From: JAKVKY01 sp964293585 | GTDB taxonomy: Bacteria > Bacillota > Negativicutes > Acidaminococcales > Acidaminococcaceae | Direction: 5' to 3' | NCBI GenBank assembly: GCA_964293585.1 | Contig: CAXYYS010000014.1 | Location: 1 to 48,794 of the forward strand | DNA length: 48,794 bases | Made by a program: the position numbers and the translations under genes | The notes under the pieces: generated by a model | What the model was told of the DNA's origin: nothing | The model's input: the letters and a program-made list of their open reading frames with translations, nothing else | Database searches by the model: none | Part shown: in pieces, positions 10,039-19,170 of the stretch | Position numbering within the stretch: position 1 is the first letter of the stretch | Layout of the letters: each line of letters starts with the position of its first letter

Positions 10039-11928
10039 ATGAATGCTTTTTTACCGATGAGTCTGGAAGAAATACAAGAGTTAGGCTGGCAGCAGCCGGA
10101 TTTTTTGTTTATCAGCGGCGACGCCTATGTGGATCATCCCAGTTTTGGACCCGCTGTGATCAGCCGCGTCTTAGAGGCGGAAGGTTACAAGGTAGCCATG
10201 TTGTGTCAGCCGGACTGGCATGATTTACGGAATTTTGAAGTCCTGGGCAAACCCAGGCTGGGCGTGTTGATTTCCGGCGGCAACCTGGATTCCATGCTCT
10301 GTCATTATACGCCGGCCCGGAACCCGCGCGGGGAAGATAAGTACAGCCCCGGTAAGGCGAGGGGGCTGCGTCCGGACCATCCCACGGTGGTGTACGCCCG
10401 CAAGGCCAAGGAACTGTGGCCGGAGCTGCCGGTGGTCATTGGCGGCATCGAAGCCAGCTTGCGGCGTTTTGCCCATTATGATTACTGGGAAGACAAGCTC
10501 CTGCCCTCTATCCTGGTGGAGAGCGGCGCCGACCTGTTAGTGTACGGCATGGGCGAGAAACAGGTGCAGGAAATTGCGGATTATTTAGCGGGTGGCGCCA
10601 GCGGCGCCGACCTGCAGTATATTAACGGCACGGCTTATCTGACCAAAGATTTAAGCTTGCTGGAAAAATATGTGGAACTGCCGTCCCTGGAAGCCATCAA
10701 GAGCGACCGGAAACTTTTTGCCAAGGCGTATGCTTTGCAGGCGGCGGAGCAGGATCCTTTTTATGGCAGGAATGTGGTGCAGAAAAATGGCAGCCAGTAC
10801 GTGGTGCAAAATCCGCCGGTGATGCCTTTGACGGAAGCCGAGATGGATTTTGTGTACGACCTGCCTTATACCCGGCGCTGGCATCCCAGTTATGATGCCG
10901 ACGGCGGTATTGCCGCCCTGGAAGAGGTGCAGTTCAGCATTGTCAGCAGCCGCGGTTGTTTCGGCAGCTGTGCTTTCTGTGCCATCCATGCCCATCAGGG
11001 GCGGATCATCCAGGCGCGCAGTCATGCTTCTATTATTAAGGAAGCGGAAAAAATTATCGCCATGCCGGAATTTAAAGGTTACATCCACGACGTGGGGGGA
11101 CCGACGGCTAATTTCCGCCATCCTTCCTGTAAGAAACAGCTGCAGGTCGGCGTGTGCAAGGACAGGCAGTGCCTGTTTCCCGAGCCTTGTCCCAATCTGG
11201 ACGCAGACCACAGCGATTATATCAGCCTGCTCCGGGAACTGCGGGCGCTGCCGGGCGTGAAAAAAGTCTTTATCCGTTCCGGCATCCGCTATGATTATCT
11301 GCTGGCGGACAAGAAACAGGATTTCCTGGAAGAATTGTGCCGCTACCATGTGAGCGGGCAGTTAAAGATTGCGCCGGAGCATGTGGCGGAACCGGTGCTG
11401 GCCTGCATGGGTAAACCCGGCAAGGATGTTTATTTAAAATTCGTGCGGGCTTTTAACAAGAAAAATAAAGAAGTAGGCCTGGAACAATATCTGGTGCCCT
11501 ACTTCATCTCCAGCCATCCGGGCTGTACGCTTCATAACGCCATTGAGCTGGCGGAATTTTTGCGGGATACGGGCCACACGCCGGAGCAGGTGCAGGATTT
11601 TATTCCCACTCCGGGCAGCGCGGCTACGGCCATGTACTATGCAGGCATCAATCCTTTCACGGGCAAACCGGTCTTTGTTACCAGGAATCCCCATGAAAAA
11701 GCGATGCAGCGTGCCCTGATGCAGTATAAGAATCCCCGGAACCGCAGCCTGGTTCTGGAAGCTTTACATCTGGGCCACCGGGAAGATTTGATCGGCCACG
11801 GGCCCAAATGTCTGGTACATCCTCATTATGATGATGACCGTCCGGGCAGGGAGTACCGGCACGGAGATACAGGCGGCCACGGGACTGCCGGTGGCAGGAA
11901 CGGGCGTCCGGTCTCAAAGTTCAGGTGA
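10039..11928 (+). CDS. YgiQ-family radical SAM protein (UPF0313)
   Basis: Radical SAM protein of unknown reaction. The radical SAM cluster motif is SSRGCFGSCAFCAIHAHQG (CxxxCxxC, about residues 307-314). Upstream is an N-terminal cobalamin-binding-like/UPF0313 region (FISGDAYVDHPSFG, VIGGIEASLRRFAHYDYW), and downstream are the family's further cysteines (SCKKQLQVGVCKDRQCLFPEPC). Length 629 aa is normal for YgiQ, which ends in a basic, low-complexity tail as here (Gly/Arg/His-rich last 40 residues). Start: ATG 10039 with AGGAAAGG upstream at longer than usual spacing (about 15). A lipoprotein gene begins 3 bp after its stop. Confidence 0.9.
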   Translation: MNAFLPMSLEEIQELGWQQPDFLFISGDAYVDHPSFGPAVISRVLEAEGYKVAMLCQPDWHDLRNFEVLGKPRLGVLISGGNLDSMLCHYTPARNPRGEDKYSPGKARGLRPDHPTVVYARKAKELWPELPVVIGGIEASLRRFAHYDYWEDKLLPSILVESGADLLVYGMGEKQVQEIADYLAGGASGADLQYINGTAYLTKDLSLLEKYVELPSLEAIKSDRKLFAKAYALQAAEQDPFYGRNVVQKNGSQYVVQNPPVMPLTEAEMDFVYDLPYTRRWHPSYDADGGIAALEEVQFSIVSSRGCFGSCAFCAIHAHQGRIIQARSHASIIKEAEKIIAMPEFKGYIHDVGGPTANFRHPSCKKQLQVGVCKDRQCLFPEPCPNLDADHSDYISLLRELRALPGVKKVFIRSGIRYDYLLADKKQDFLEELCRYHVSGQLKIAPEHVAEPVLACMGKPGKDVYLKFVRAFNKKNKEVGLEQYLVPYFISSHPGCTLHNAIELAEFLRDTGHTPEQVQDFIPTPGSAATAMYYAGINPFTGKPVFVTRNPHEKAMQRALMQYKNPRNRSLVLEALHLGHREDLIGHGPKCLVHPHYDDDRPGREYRHGDTGGHGTAGGRNGRPVSKFR

Positions 11929-11931
11929 GTT

Positions 11932-12921
11932 ATGGGCAGAAGTAAAAGTAGTTTTCTGGTAGCGCTGGGCCTGGTGCTGCTGCTTGTGGCGGCCGGCTGC
12001 GGCCTGGGGCAAGAACAGAACGCAGCTCAGGACCGGGCCGTAACCTTAACCGGGCTGCCGGAGCAGAAAGTACTGCCGGAATTAATTGCCGCCTATAATC
12101 AGGCGGGACGGAAATATAACTTCCGGTTCCAGCCGGATGTTTCTCAGCCGGCGGATTGTTATCTGGATACCCGGTTTAAAGTGCAAGAGTTGACCCGCGA
12201 TGGAAAGTTGCAGCCTTTAAAGCTGCAGGCGTATCCGGTACCGGCAGCCTTAAAAGATGAGCATGACTACTGGTGCGGCGTTTTTTACGACCCGGTAGTT
12301 TTGCTGGTGAACCATCAGTTTGCCCGGGAGCGGGGACAGGAACAACTGCGGGACTGGTATAGTCTGCCGCAGGTAAAACAGGCCCGGCTGGCCCTGGAAA
12401 ATTTAACTGATACGGCTTCCACCAAAGATTTTTTGGCGGCCTTAGCGTCCCACATGGGTCAGGCGGAATGTTTGCAGTATTTTAAAACTTTGCAGCCGCT
12501 GGCAGGCACGTACGGCAAGTTTCCCATCACTTCTATCAGAATGGTGGCCGGGGGCGATGCGGACCTGGCTTTGACCCGCAGCAGCTTTGTGGCGCCTTAC
12601 CTGGAAAGTGATTTTCCGGCCTATATCCAGGTGCCGGAAGGGGGAACGCCGGTGACGCTGTATGCGTTTGCCGTGGCTAAGACTTCCCGTAACCAGGAGG
12701 CTGGTGCCGATTTTTTAGAATGGCTGCTTACCGCGCCTGCGGCGCAAAAATTACTCCGGCCGGCCGGTTATTACCCGCTGCCGGCAGCAGCAGAGAAAGA
12801 AGCAGCGGCAGCCTTATGGCTGAACACTTTTTATAAGGACTCTCAGGCCGTGGATACTTTAGCCGATGCCTGGGTTAAAACAATTCGTTTAGGAGACAAG
12901 ACCATGGAGGTAAAGAAGTGA
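11932..12921 (+). CDS. Extracellular solute-binding lipoprotein (ABC-type, orphan)
   Basis: 329 aa with a lipoprotein signal (hydrophobic residues 8-21, candidate lipid Cys23 in VAAGC; the -3 Ala is slightly atypical). The mature part has the shape of class 1/6 ABC substrate-binding proteins: VTLTGLPEQKVLPELIAAYN, DYWCGVFYDPVVLLVNHQFA, SFVAPYLESDFPAYIQVPEG, and a C-terminal region AGADFLEWLLTAPAAQKLLR seen in iron, spermidine and putrescine binders. No ABC permease or ATPase is nearby, so the ligand is unknown. Start: ATG 11932 after AGGTGA. It overlaps rimO by four bases (GTGA), so it is co-translated with an unrelated RNA/protein-modification gene. Confidence 0.72.
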   Translation: MGRSKSSFLVALGLVLLLVAAGCGLGQEQNAAQDRAVTLTGLPEQKVLPELIAAYNQAGRKYNFRFQPDVSQPADCYLDTRFKVQELTRDGKLQPLKLQAYPVPAALKDEHDYWCGVFYDPVVLLVNHQFARERGQEQLRDWYSLPQVKQARLALENLTDTASTKDFLAALASHMGQAECLQYFKTLQPLAGTYGKFPITSIRMVAGGDADLALTRSSFVAPYLESDFPAYIQVPEGGTPVTLYAFAVAKTSRNQEAGADFLEWLLTAPAAQKLLRPAGYYPLPAAAEKEAAAALWLNTFYKDSQAVDTLADAWVKTIRLGDKTMEVKK

Positions 12922-14357
12922 AGATAGGCTTTGTCAGTCTGGGTTGTCCCAAGAATCTGGTAGATTCCGAGACCATGCTGGGCATCATTGAGACTTACAA
13001 GATGGAAATTACCAATGACCCCGCCCAGGCGGAACTCATTATTGTGAATACCTGCGGCTTTATCGAAGCAGCCAAGGAAGAATCTATCAATACGATTTTG
13101 CAGATGGCGGCGTACAAGAAGACCGGCAGCTGTAAATATCTTATTGTCACCGGCTGCCTGGTACAGCGTTACGCAGAAGACCTGTTCCGGGAGATGCCGG
13201 AGGTGGATGCCCTGGTGGGTACCAATGTGTATGAGGATATCGCCCTGGTCATTCAGAAAGTCCTGACCGGGGAGCGGGTCCTGCATTTACACAAGAATCC
13301 GGAATTTGAGGCGGCTAAAGCTGCGGCCCGGCAGGAGCAGGGTGAGCAAACTGCGGATACGCCAACGGCGTCTGCAGCCGTCCGGAAGACGAACGGTACG
13401 CGGGCGGCTAAGGCGGTAACGGTGGCGCCCCGTAAATTAACCACGCTGTCCTACCTGGCCTATCTCAAGATTGCCGAAGGCTGTGACAACCGCTGCTCTT
13501 ACTGCGCCATCCCCTTTATCCGGGGACCTTATGTCAGCAAACCTTACGAGCAGGTGCTGGCGGAAGCCAAAGCTCTGGTGGCCGGCGGCGTCCGGGAATT
13601 AATCCTGGTGGCCCAGGATACCAGCCGCTATGGTATTGACCTGTACGGTTCGTTCAAACTGGCTGCGCTTTTACGAGATTTAAACGCCTTGCCGGATCTG
13701 AAATGGATCCGGGTCCTGTACCTGTATCCCAATAGTTTTACAGACGAGCTGATTGAGGCTTTTGCCACTTTACCCAAGGTCTGCAAATATATTGATATTC
13801 CTCTGCAGCATGCCAGCGACCGTTTGCTCCACGCCATGCACCGTTTTGATAAACGGGTGGAGGTGGAACACTTGCTGGCCAAGTTGCGGCAGCGTATTCC
13901 CGGCCTGGTGATCCGCACCACGTTCATCGTAGGTTTTCCCGGCGAGACCGAGGCCGATTTTGCGGAACTGTTAGAGTTTGCGGCTCAGCAGCGCTTTGAG
14001 AATGCCGGCGTCTTTAAATATTCCCGGGAAGAGAATACGGAAGCGGCGACCATGCCGGACCAGATTGACCCTGCCGTGATGGAAGAGCGTTACCAAAAGC
14101 TCATGGCCCAGCAGGCCCGGATCTCGGAAGAACTGCATCAGGCCGAGGAAGGCCAGACGCTGGAAGTAGTGGTGGAAGGTTTCGAGGAGGGCGAGCAGGA
14201 TCTGGCCCGGGGACGTTCCTACCATGAAGCTCCGGATATTGACGGCAATGTTTATATTGAACAGGCCGCCGGGCTTAAGCCGGGAGATTTTGTGCAGGTC
14301 GAGGTAGCGCAAGGTTTCACCTACGAGGTGGTCGCTACCTTGTGTAAAAAGAAGTAA
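12918..14357 (+). CDS. rimO: Ribosomal protein S12 methylthiotransferase RimO
   Basis: Radical SAM methylthiotransferase that adds a methylthio group to a conserved Asp of ribosomal protein S12. N-terminal MTTase domain cysteines are in SLGCPKNLVDSE, IVNTCGFIEAAKEES and IVTGCLVQRY; the radical SAM motif AEGCDNRCSYCAIP is near residue 190. The C-terminal TRAM domain closes the protein. SLGCPKN plus GFIEAAKEES favours RimO over MiaB. Length 479 aa is about 35-40 longer than usual because of an Ala/Thr/Lys-rich insert between the two domains (about residues 128-175). Start: GTG 12918 overlapping the upstream stop. Confidence 0.94.
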   Translation: MKIGFVSLGCPKNLVDSETMLGIIETYKMEITNDPAQAELIIVNTCGFIEAAKEESINTILQMAAYKKTGSCKYLIVTGCLVQRYAEDLFREMPEVDALVGTNVYEDIALVIQKVLTGERVLHLHKNPEFEAAKAAARQEQGEQTADTPTASAAVRKTNGTRAAKAVTVAPRKLTTLSYLAYLKIAEGCDNRCSYCAIPFIRGPYVSKPYEQVLAEAKALVAGGVRELILVAQDTSRYGIDLYGSFKLAALLRDLNALPDLKWIRVLYLYPNSFTDELIEAFATLPKVCKYIDIPLQHASDRLLHAMHRFDKRVEVEHLLAKLRQRIPGLVIRTTFIVGFPGETEADFAELLEFAAQQRFENAGVFKYSREENTEAATMPDQIDPAVMEERYQKLMAQQARISEELHQAEEGQTLEVVVEGFEEGEQDLARGRSYHEAPDIDGNVYIEQAAGLKPGDFVQVEVAQGFTYEVVATLCKKK

Positions 14358-14395
14358 GTCTAACTTCATAAGTTTTAAGTTTAACTTCATAAGTT
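14356..14395. repeat. Short tandem repeat between rimO and cinA
   Basis: AAGTCTAACTTCATAAGTT (14356-14374) and AAGTTTAACTTCATAAGTT (14377-14395) repeat with a 21-bp period and one mismatch, and AAGTAAGTTT (14401-14410) is a partial third copy. Each unit contains AACTT...AAGTT inverted halves. The function is unknown. Confidence 0.7.
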
Positions 14396-14432
14396 ATAAG
14401 AAGTAAGTTTGTGCAGGCAGGAGGGGAGCAGG

Positions 14433-15704
14433 ATGCGGGTAGAGATTATTACTACGGGCACCGAACTTTTGTTAGGAGAAATCGTTAATACCAATTTTGT
14501 CTATCTGGCAACCGAGCTGAACAAGCGCGGCTTTGACGTGCTGTACCAGACTACGGTGGGCGATAATCCTGAGCGCCTGCAGGCAGCTTTGGCGGTAGCC
14601 GCCGGCCGTGCCGACCTGATCATCCTCAGCGGCGGTCTGGGACCTACCGAGGGCGACATTACCAAAGAGACGGTGGCGGCTTACTGCCACCTGCCCCTGT
14701 ACCTGGATCTGGAAACCTGGAACCATATCCACAATATTTTTAGCAAACGCCAGATGTGTATGACGGATAACAACGAAAAGCAGGCCCTGGTACCGGAAGG
14801 CGCCCTGATCTTAAAAAATCAGGTAGGTACCGCACCCGGTCTGGTGGTTGATTATGACCAGCATTTTTTTGTCCTGCTGCCGGGTCCGCCTTTTGAATTA
14901 AAATATGTGTGCGAGCACGAATTTTTTCCGTACCTGGAAAACCAGTTCGGCGCCCAGGGCATTATCCAGTCCCTGACTTTAAAAGTCCGCGGTCTGGGAG
15001 AATCCCTGGTAGCTGAAAAGTTAGCGGCGCTTATTAGCAAGCAGACCAATCCTACCATCGCCCTGTATGCCAGGGACGGGGGCATTTTGGTGCGTCTGAC
15101 GGCCAAGGCGGCGGACGCTCAGCAGGCGGAAAAACTTTTACATAAACTGGACCTGAAGGTCCAAAAACTTTTGGCCGGCCATGTGTATGGCTATGACGAG
15201 GAGACTTTGGCGGCGGCGCTGGGCAAACTTTTGACAGCCAGGAAACAGACCATCGCTTTTGCCGAATCTTGTACCGGGGGGCTGGCCAGCAGTCTCATCA
15301 CCGATATCCCCGGTAGTTCCGAGTATTTAAAAGGCTCGGTGGTTACCTATAGTAACGAAGCCAAACACGCTTTAATCAAAGTCAGCAAAACCAGCCTCAC
15401 CAGATATGGGGCTGTTAGCAAACAAGTGGCCTGCGAGATGGCCACCGGCGTCCGGGATCTTTTAGGTACGGATCTGGGCGTCAGCATTACCGGCATTGCC
15501 GGTCCGGGAGGTGCCACTCGCACCAAACCTGTAGGTCTGGTCTATATCGCTGTGGCGGATAAAGAGGGCGTGGTTTGCACGAAAAATCTCTTTACCGGTC
15601 TCAGGACCCAGATCAAGTTACGTAGTGCCTTAACGGCCATCGGTATGGCTTATGATAAGATGACGGGCAGTTTAACTGACCCCACGGAGGAAATGAAAAG
15701 ATGA
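14433..15704 (+). CDS. cinA: CinA family protein (nicotinamide-nucleotide amidase / competence-damage protein)
   Basis: 423-aa protein with two domains. The N-terminal MoCF-like domain (EIITTGTELLLGEIVNTN, LIILSGGLGPTEGDITKETV) is the COG1058 ADP-ribose pyrophosphatase-type part. The C-terminal CinA domain (IAFAESCTGGLASSLITDIP, SVVTYSNEAKHALI, GVSITGIAGPGGATRTKPVG) deamidates nicotinamide mononucleotide in NAD salvage. Start: ATG 14433 after GGAGGGGAG; an in-frame GTG upstream (14409) is less well placed. Its last four bases overlap the helicase start (ATGA). In some Firmicutes cinA sits beside recA and competence genes; here recA is not in view. Confidence 0.93.
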   Translation: MRVEIITTGTELLLGEIVNTNFVYLATELNKRGFDVLYQTTVGDNPERLQAALAVAAGRADLIILSGGLGPTEGDITKETVAAYCHLPLYLDLETWNHIHNIFSKRQMCMTDNNEKQALVPEGALILKNQVGTAPGLVVDYDQHFFVLLPGPPFELKYVCEHEFFPYLENQFGAQGIIQSLTLKVRGLGESLVAEKLAALISKQTNPTIALYARDGGILVRLTAKAADAQQAEKLLHKLDLKVQKLLAGHVYGYDEETLAAALGKLLTARKQTIAFAESCTGGLASSLITDIPGSSEYLKGSVVTYSNEAKHALIKVSKTSLTRYGAVSKQVACEMATGVRDLLGTDLGVSITGIAGPGGATRTKPVGLVYIAVADKEGVVCTKNLFTGLRTQIKLRSALTAIGMAYDKMTGSLTDPTEEMKR

Positions 15705-17290
15705 CAGAAATGCAAACCCAGGAATTTGGTAATTTAGTTTTAGATAAGAAGATCGTTGCCGCTTTGACGGATATGGGCTTTGAAGAGCCGTCTCCGATTC
15801 AGTCCCAGGCTATCCCTCTGGCACTGGAAGGCCAGGATGTGATCGGCCAGGCGCAAACCGGTACCGGCAAGACGGCCGCTTTTGGTATTCCCATCATCCA
15901 GGGCCTGAGCGAACGCGGCAAGCAGGTGGAAGCACTCATCATGAGCCCCACCCGGGAACTGGCCGTGCAGGTAGCCGAAGAAATCAGCAATATCGGCAAG
16001 ACCAAACATGTACGGGTGCTGCCGGTATACGGCGGTCAGCCGATTGAGCGGCAGATTAAATCTTTAAAGCGGGGCGTGCAGATCGTCATCGGTACCCCGG
16101 GCCGTTTGCTGGATCATATCCGCCGCGGTACCATCCATCTGGACCATGTACGTTACCTGGTCCTGGACGAAGCCGACGAGATGCTGGATATGGGCTTTAT
16201 CGACGACATGGAAGAAATCATGAAGAACATTCCGGCTGAACGACAGACCATGCTCTTTTCCGCTACCATGCCGCTGCCTATCCTCAGCCTGACTAAAAAA
16301 TACATGCGTGCTCCCAAACTGGTCACGGTCAGCAAGGAAGAGTTGACGGTGCCTTTGATTGAGCAGTGTTACTTTGAAACCAGGGACAAGGTGGAAGGTT
16401 TGTCCCGGCTGCTGGATGCTGAGATTGACGGCCGCCTGATTATTTTCTGCCGCACCAAGAAGGGCGTGGATAATCTGGCCAGCGCGTTGCAGTCCCGTGG
16501 TTATTCCGCCGAAGGTCTCCATGGCGATTTAAGCCAGAACCAGCGGGACCGGGTCATGAAAAAATTCCGGGATGGTTCCCTGGATATCCTGATTGCTACT
16601 GACGTAGCTGCCCGCGGCCTGGATATTGACAATGTGAACTTCGTTATCAACTATGATATTCCCCAGGATCCGGAAAGTTATGTCCACCGGATTGGCAGGA
16701 CGGGACGCGCCGGCAATACCGGTGTGGCCATGACCTTTATCACGCCCCGGGAATTCAGACAGTTAAAATTAATTGAGCGCGTGGCCAAGACCAAGATTAA
16801 ACGCCGCGAGCTGCCCAGTGTGGGCGATGTGCTGGAAAGACAGCGGGAGCAGATCGTGGGCCGCATGGAAACTTTGCTGGACATGGGGACCTATCGTGAC
16901 TACCTGCCTATCGTGGCAACCTTGTCTAAAGAGTACGAGGTGGAGGATGTAGCCGCCGCTGCTTTAAAGATGATGCAGGAAGGCGCTGCGGCTCTGGAAA
17001 CTCCTAAGGAGAACAAGGGCAGCAGTATGGAAAATACCGGCGGCCGTCCCGGCATGGTACGGTTCTTTGTGAACATCGGCCGCAGCCAGCGGATCACGGT
17101 GCCGGAACTGGTCAGGACCATCGCTATTGAGGCGGATATTCCCGCCCGGTCCGTGGGCCTCATCAATATTTATGATAAGTTTACCTTTGTGGAAATCCCG
17201 GAAGAATATGCGGAACGCGTTTTAGGCGCGATGCAGCATAATACTATCCGCGGCCACCGTATCAATATGGAACCTGCTAAGGCCAGGTAA
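15701..17290 (+). CDS. DEAD-box ATP-dependent RNA helicase with DbpA-type RNA-binding domain
   Basis: RNA helicase for ribosome assembly or mRNA turnover. All DEAD-box motifs are visible in order: the Q motif (GFEEPSPIQSQAIPLAL), motif I AQTGTGKTAAF, PTRELAVQV, TPGRLLDHI, LVLDEADEMLDMGF, SAT, IATDVAARGLDI and YVHRIGRTGRAG. After the helicase core, the C-terminal region (about residues 450-525, MVRFFVNIGRSQRITVPELV ... FTFVEIPEEYAERVLGAM) is a DbpA/CsdA RNA-binding domain. Length 529 aa fits CshA/DeaD-like proteins. The start ATG 15701 overlaps cinA by four bases. cshA or deaD would be the usual name; I leave the symbol blank because the subgroup is not certain. Confidence 0.93.
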   Translation: MTEMQTQEFGNLVLDKKIVAALTDMGFEEPSPIQSQAIPLALEGQDVIGQAQTGTGKTAAFGIPIIQGLSERGKQVEALIMSPTRELAVQVAEEISNIGKTKHVRVLPVYGGQPIERQIKSLKRGVQIVIGTPGRLLDHIRRGTIHLDHVRYLVLDEADEMLDMGFIDDMEEIMKNIPAERQTMLFSATMPLPILSLTKKYMRAPKLVTVSKEELTVPLIEQCYFETRDKVEGLSRLLDAEIDGRLIIFCRTKKGVDNLASALQSRGYSAEGLHGDLSQNQRDRVMKKFRDGSLDILIATDVAARGLDIDNVNFVINYDIPQDPESYVHRIGRTGRAGNTGVAMTFITPREFRQLKLIERVAKTKIKRRELPSVGDVLERQREQIVGRMETLLDMGTYRDYLPIVATLSKEYEVEDVAAAALKMMQEGAAALETPKENKGSSMENTGGRPGMVRFFVNIGRSQRITVPELVRTIAIEADIPARSVGLINIYDKFTFVEIPEEYAERVLGAMQHNTIRGHRINMEPAKAR

Positions 17291-17322
17291 CTTGGGCTTA
17301 AGCCTGAGAAGGGGTGATGCGT

Positions 17323-19170
17323 ATGCGTGAAATAAAGGGCAATACGAAGGGTTTGAAAGAGGTAATCCTGGAAGAACTGCGGCAATTATACGAGCTGGAA
17401 GTACCTGCGTCCCAGCTGATCACAGAAGAATTAGGTACCAGGCTGGCACAGTTGACCAGCAAGACCGGCCGGGAGATTAGTATCTTTATCTCTCGTGGCG
17501 GTCAGGTACTGAGTGTTTCTTTAGGCAACAGCAATACGGTAGAATTACCGGAGATGGAAGGTAGAAGGGGAGCGGACCGTTTGTGCGGCATCCGCTGTCT
17601 GCACACTCATCCCTCCGGGAATCCGGTTTTAAGCGGTGTGGATGTCTCAGCACTGCTGGCCAACCGTCTGGATGCTATGGTCGCTTTAGGCGTAAATGCC
17701 GAAAATCCGGCTAAGTCGCTGCTCGTTCTGGGTATGATTACCGGGCTGGATCCGTCCACAGAAGCTTATGAAAGTGAAACCTGGGGACCCTACAGCCTGG
17801 AAGATGCCGCTGCCATTTATTTTGCTAACTACGTAAGCTCCGTGGAACGGGCTTTAGCCAAACAATTTTCTGGAACTTCGTCCAACGATGAGACCAAGGA
17901 AAGAGCTATCCTCATCGCCATGGAATATGGTAAAAACACCGAAGCCTGGAGCAGTGAAGATTCTCTGGATGAATTAGCGCAGCTGGCCGATACGGCCGGC
18001 GCCATCGTGGTGCAAAAATTTTTGCAGAAACGTCCGAAACCCGACCCGGCTTTCTTTATCGGTAAAGGTAAGGTAGAGGAGCTGGCTTTATTTGCCCAAC
18101 AAGAAAATATCGACCTCTGTGTCTTTGACGACGAGCTTTCACCAGCGCAGCAACGCAACATCGAAGAGGTGACGGGCATCCGTATCCTGGACAGGACCAA
18201 CCTGATCCTGGATATTTTCGCCCAGCGTGCCAGTACTAATGAAGGCAAGTTGCAAGTAGAACTGGCCCAGCTGCAGTACAATCTGCCGCGTATCATGGGT
18301 CAGGGTCTGGTGCTGTCCCGTTTAGGCGGCGGCATTGGTACCCGCGGTCCCGGCGAAACCAAGCTGGAAGTGGACCGTCGTCATATACGTACCCGTATCA
18401 GTTATCTGAATGAATGTCTGGACAAGATTAAAGGCGTGCGCGACCTGCACAAGGTTAAACGTACCAAGAATCAGATTCCTACCATTAGTCTGGTAGGTTA
18501 TACCAATGCCGGTAAGTCTACGCTCCTTAATCTCCTGACGCATTCCGATATTTACGCCAAGGATCAGTTATTCGCCACCCTGGACCCGACGACTCGTCAG
18601 TTAGAGCTGCCGGATAATCAGCGCGCTGTGCTGACCGATACCGTCGGTTTTATCCAGCGCTTGCCCCATCAGCTGGTGGCAGCTTTCAAATCTACTTTGG
18701 AAGTGGTGAAGGATGCTGATCTGTTGCTGCACGTGGTTGATGTCAGCCATCCTCTGTATGCAGAACAAAGTAAGGCCGTGTACAATGTTTTGGCTGAGTT
18801 AGAGGCCCAGGATAAAAATATCTTGACCGTCTTTAACAAAATTGACCGTCTGCCAGCAGGCGATGGTTTATTAAAACGGCTGCAGAATCAGCCCGACAGT
18901 GTTTGTGTTTCGGCTACTACCGGGCAGGGCATACCTGAACTTTTACAGGCTATCGCTACCCGGCTGCGTTTACGCATGGCCGAACAAAGCTATTTATTCC
19001 CCTATGCAGAAGCCCAGTTAGAAAGCCAGATTTATCAGGCCGGTACAGTCCTGAGCAAGGAATATCTTGACCAGGGTGTTTTAATCAAGGCCCGTTTAAA
19101 CCTGGAAGATGCTGATAAATTTTCTAAATACTTATATGAAGGGAAATCGAAGGATGAAACCACAGTCTAA
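17323..19170 (+). CDS. hflX: GTPase HflX with N-terminal JAMM-like domain
   Basis: Ribosome-associated GTPase that splits or rescues stalled 70S ribosomes. The canonical HflX part begins near residue 205 (AQLADTAGAIVVQKFLQKRP, FFIGKGKVEELALF, GGIGTRGPGETKLE) and the G domain has GYTNAGKSTLLN near residue 391, DTVGFIQRLPHQLVAAF and a NKID motif. The first 200 residues are extra compared with the approximately 420-aa enterobacterial enzyme. They contain CLHTHPSGNPVLSGVDVSAL (His94, His96, Ser104, Asp107), which matches the JAMM metalloprotease signature HxHPx6-7SxxD. Long HflX forms with this N-terminus occur in clostridia, as I recall. Start: ATG 17323 with AAGGGG upstream; ATG 17317 or GTG 17314 are alternatives. 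Confidence 0.93.
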   Translation: MREIKGNTKGLKEVILEELRQLYELEVPASQLITEELGTRLAQLTSKTGREISIFISRGGQVLSVSLGNSNTVELPEMEGRRGADRLCGIRCLHTHPSGNPVLSGVDVSALLANRLDAMVALGVNAENPAKSLLVLGMITGLDPSTEAYESETWGPYSLEDAAAIYFANYVSSVERALAKQFSGTSSNDETKERAILIAMEYGKNTEAWSSEDSLDELAQLADTAGAIVVQKFLQKRPKPDPAFFIGKGKVEELALFAQQENIDLCVFDDELSPAQQRNIEEVTGIRILDRTNLILDIFAQRASTNEGKLQVELAQLQYNLPRIMGQGLVLSRLGGGIGTRGPGETKLEVDRRHIRTRISYLNECLDKIKGVRDLHKVKRTKNQIPTISLVGYTNAGKSTLLNLLTHSDIYAKDQLFATLDPTTRQLELPDNQRAVLTDTVGFIQRLPHQLVAAFKSTLEVVKDADLLLHVVDVSHPLYAEQSKAVYNVLAELEAQDKNILTVFNKIDRLPAGDGLLKRLQNQPDSVCVSATTGQGIPELLQAIATRLRLRMAEQSYLFPYAEAQLESQIYQAGTVLSKEYLDQGVLIKARLNLEDADKFSKYLYEGKSKDETTV

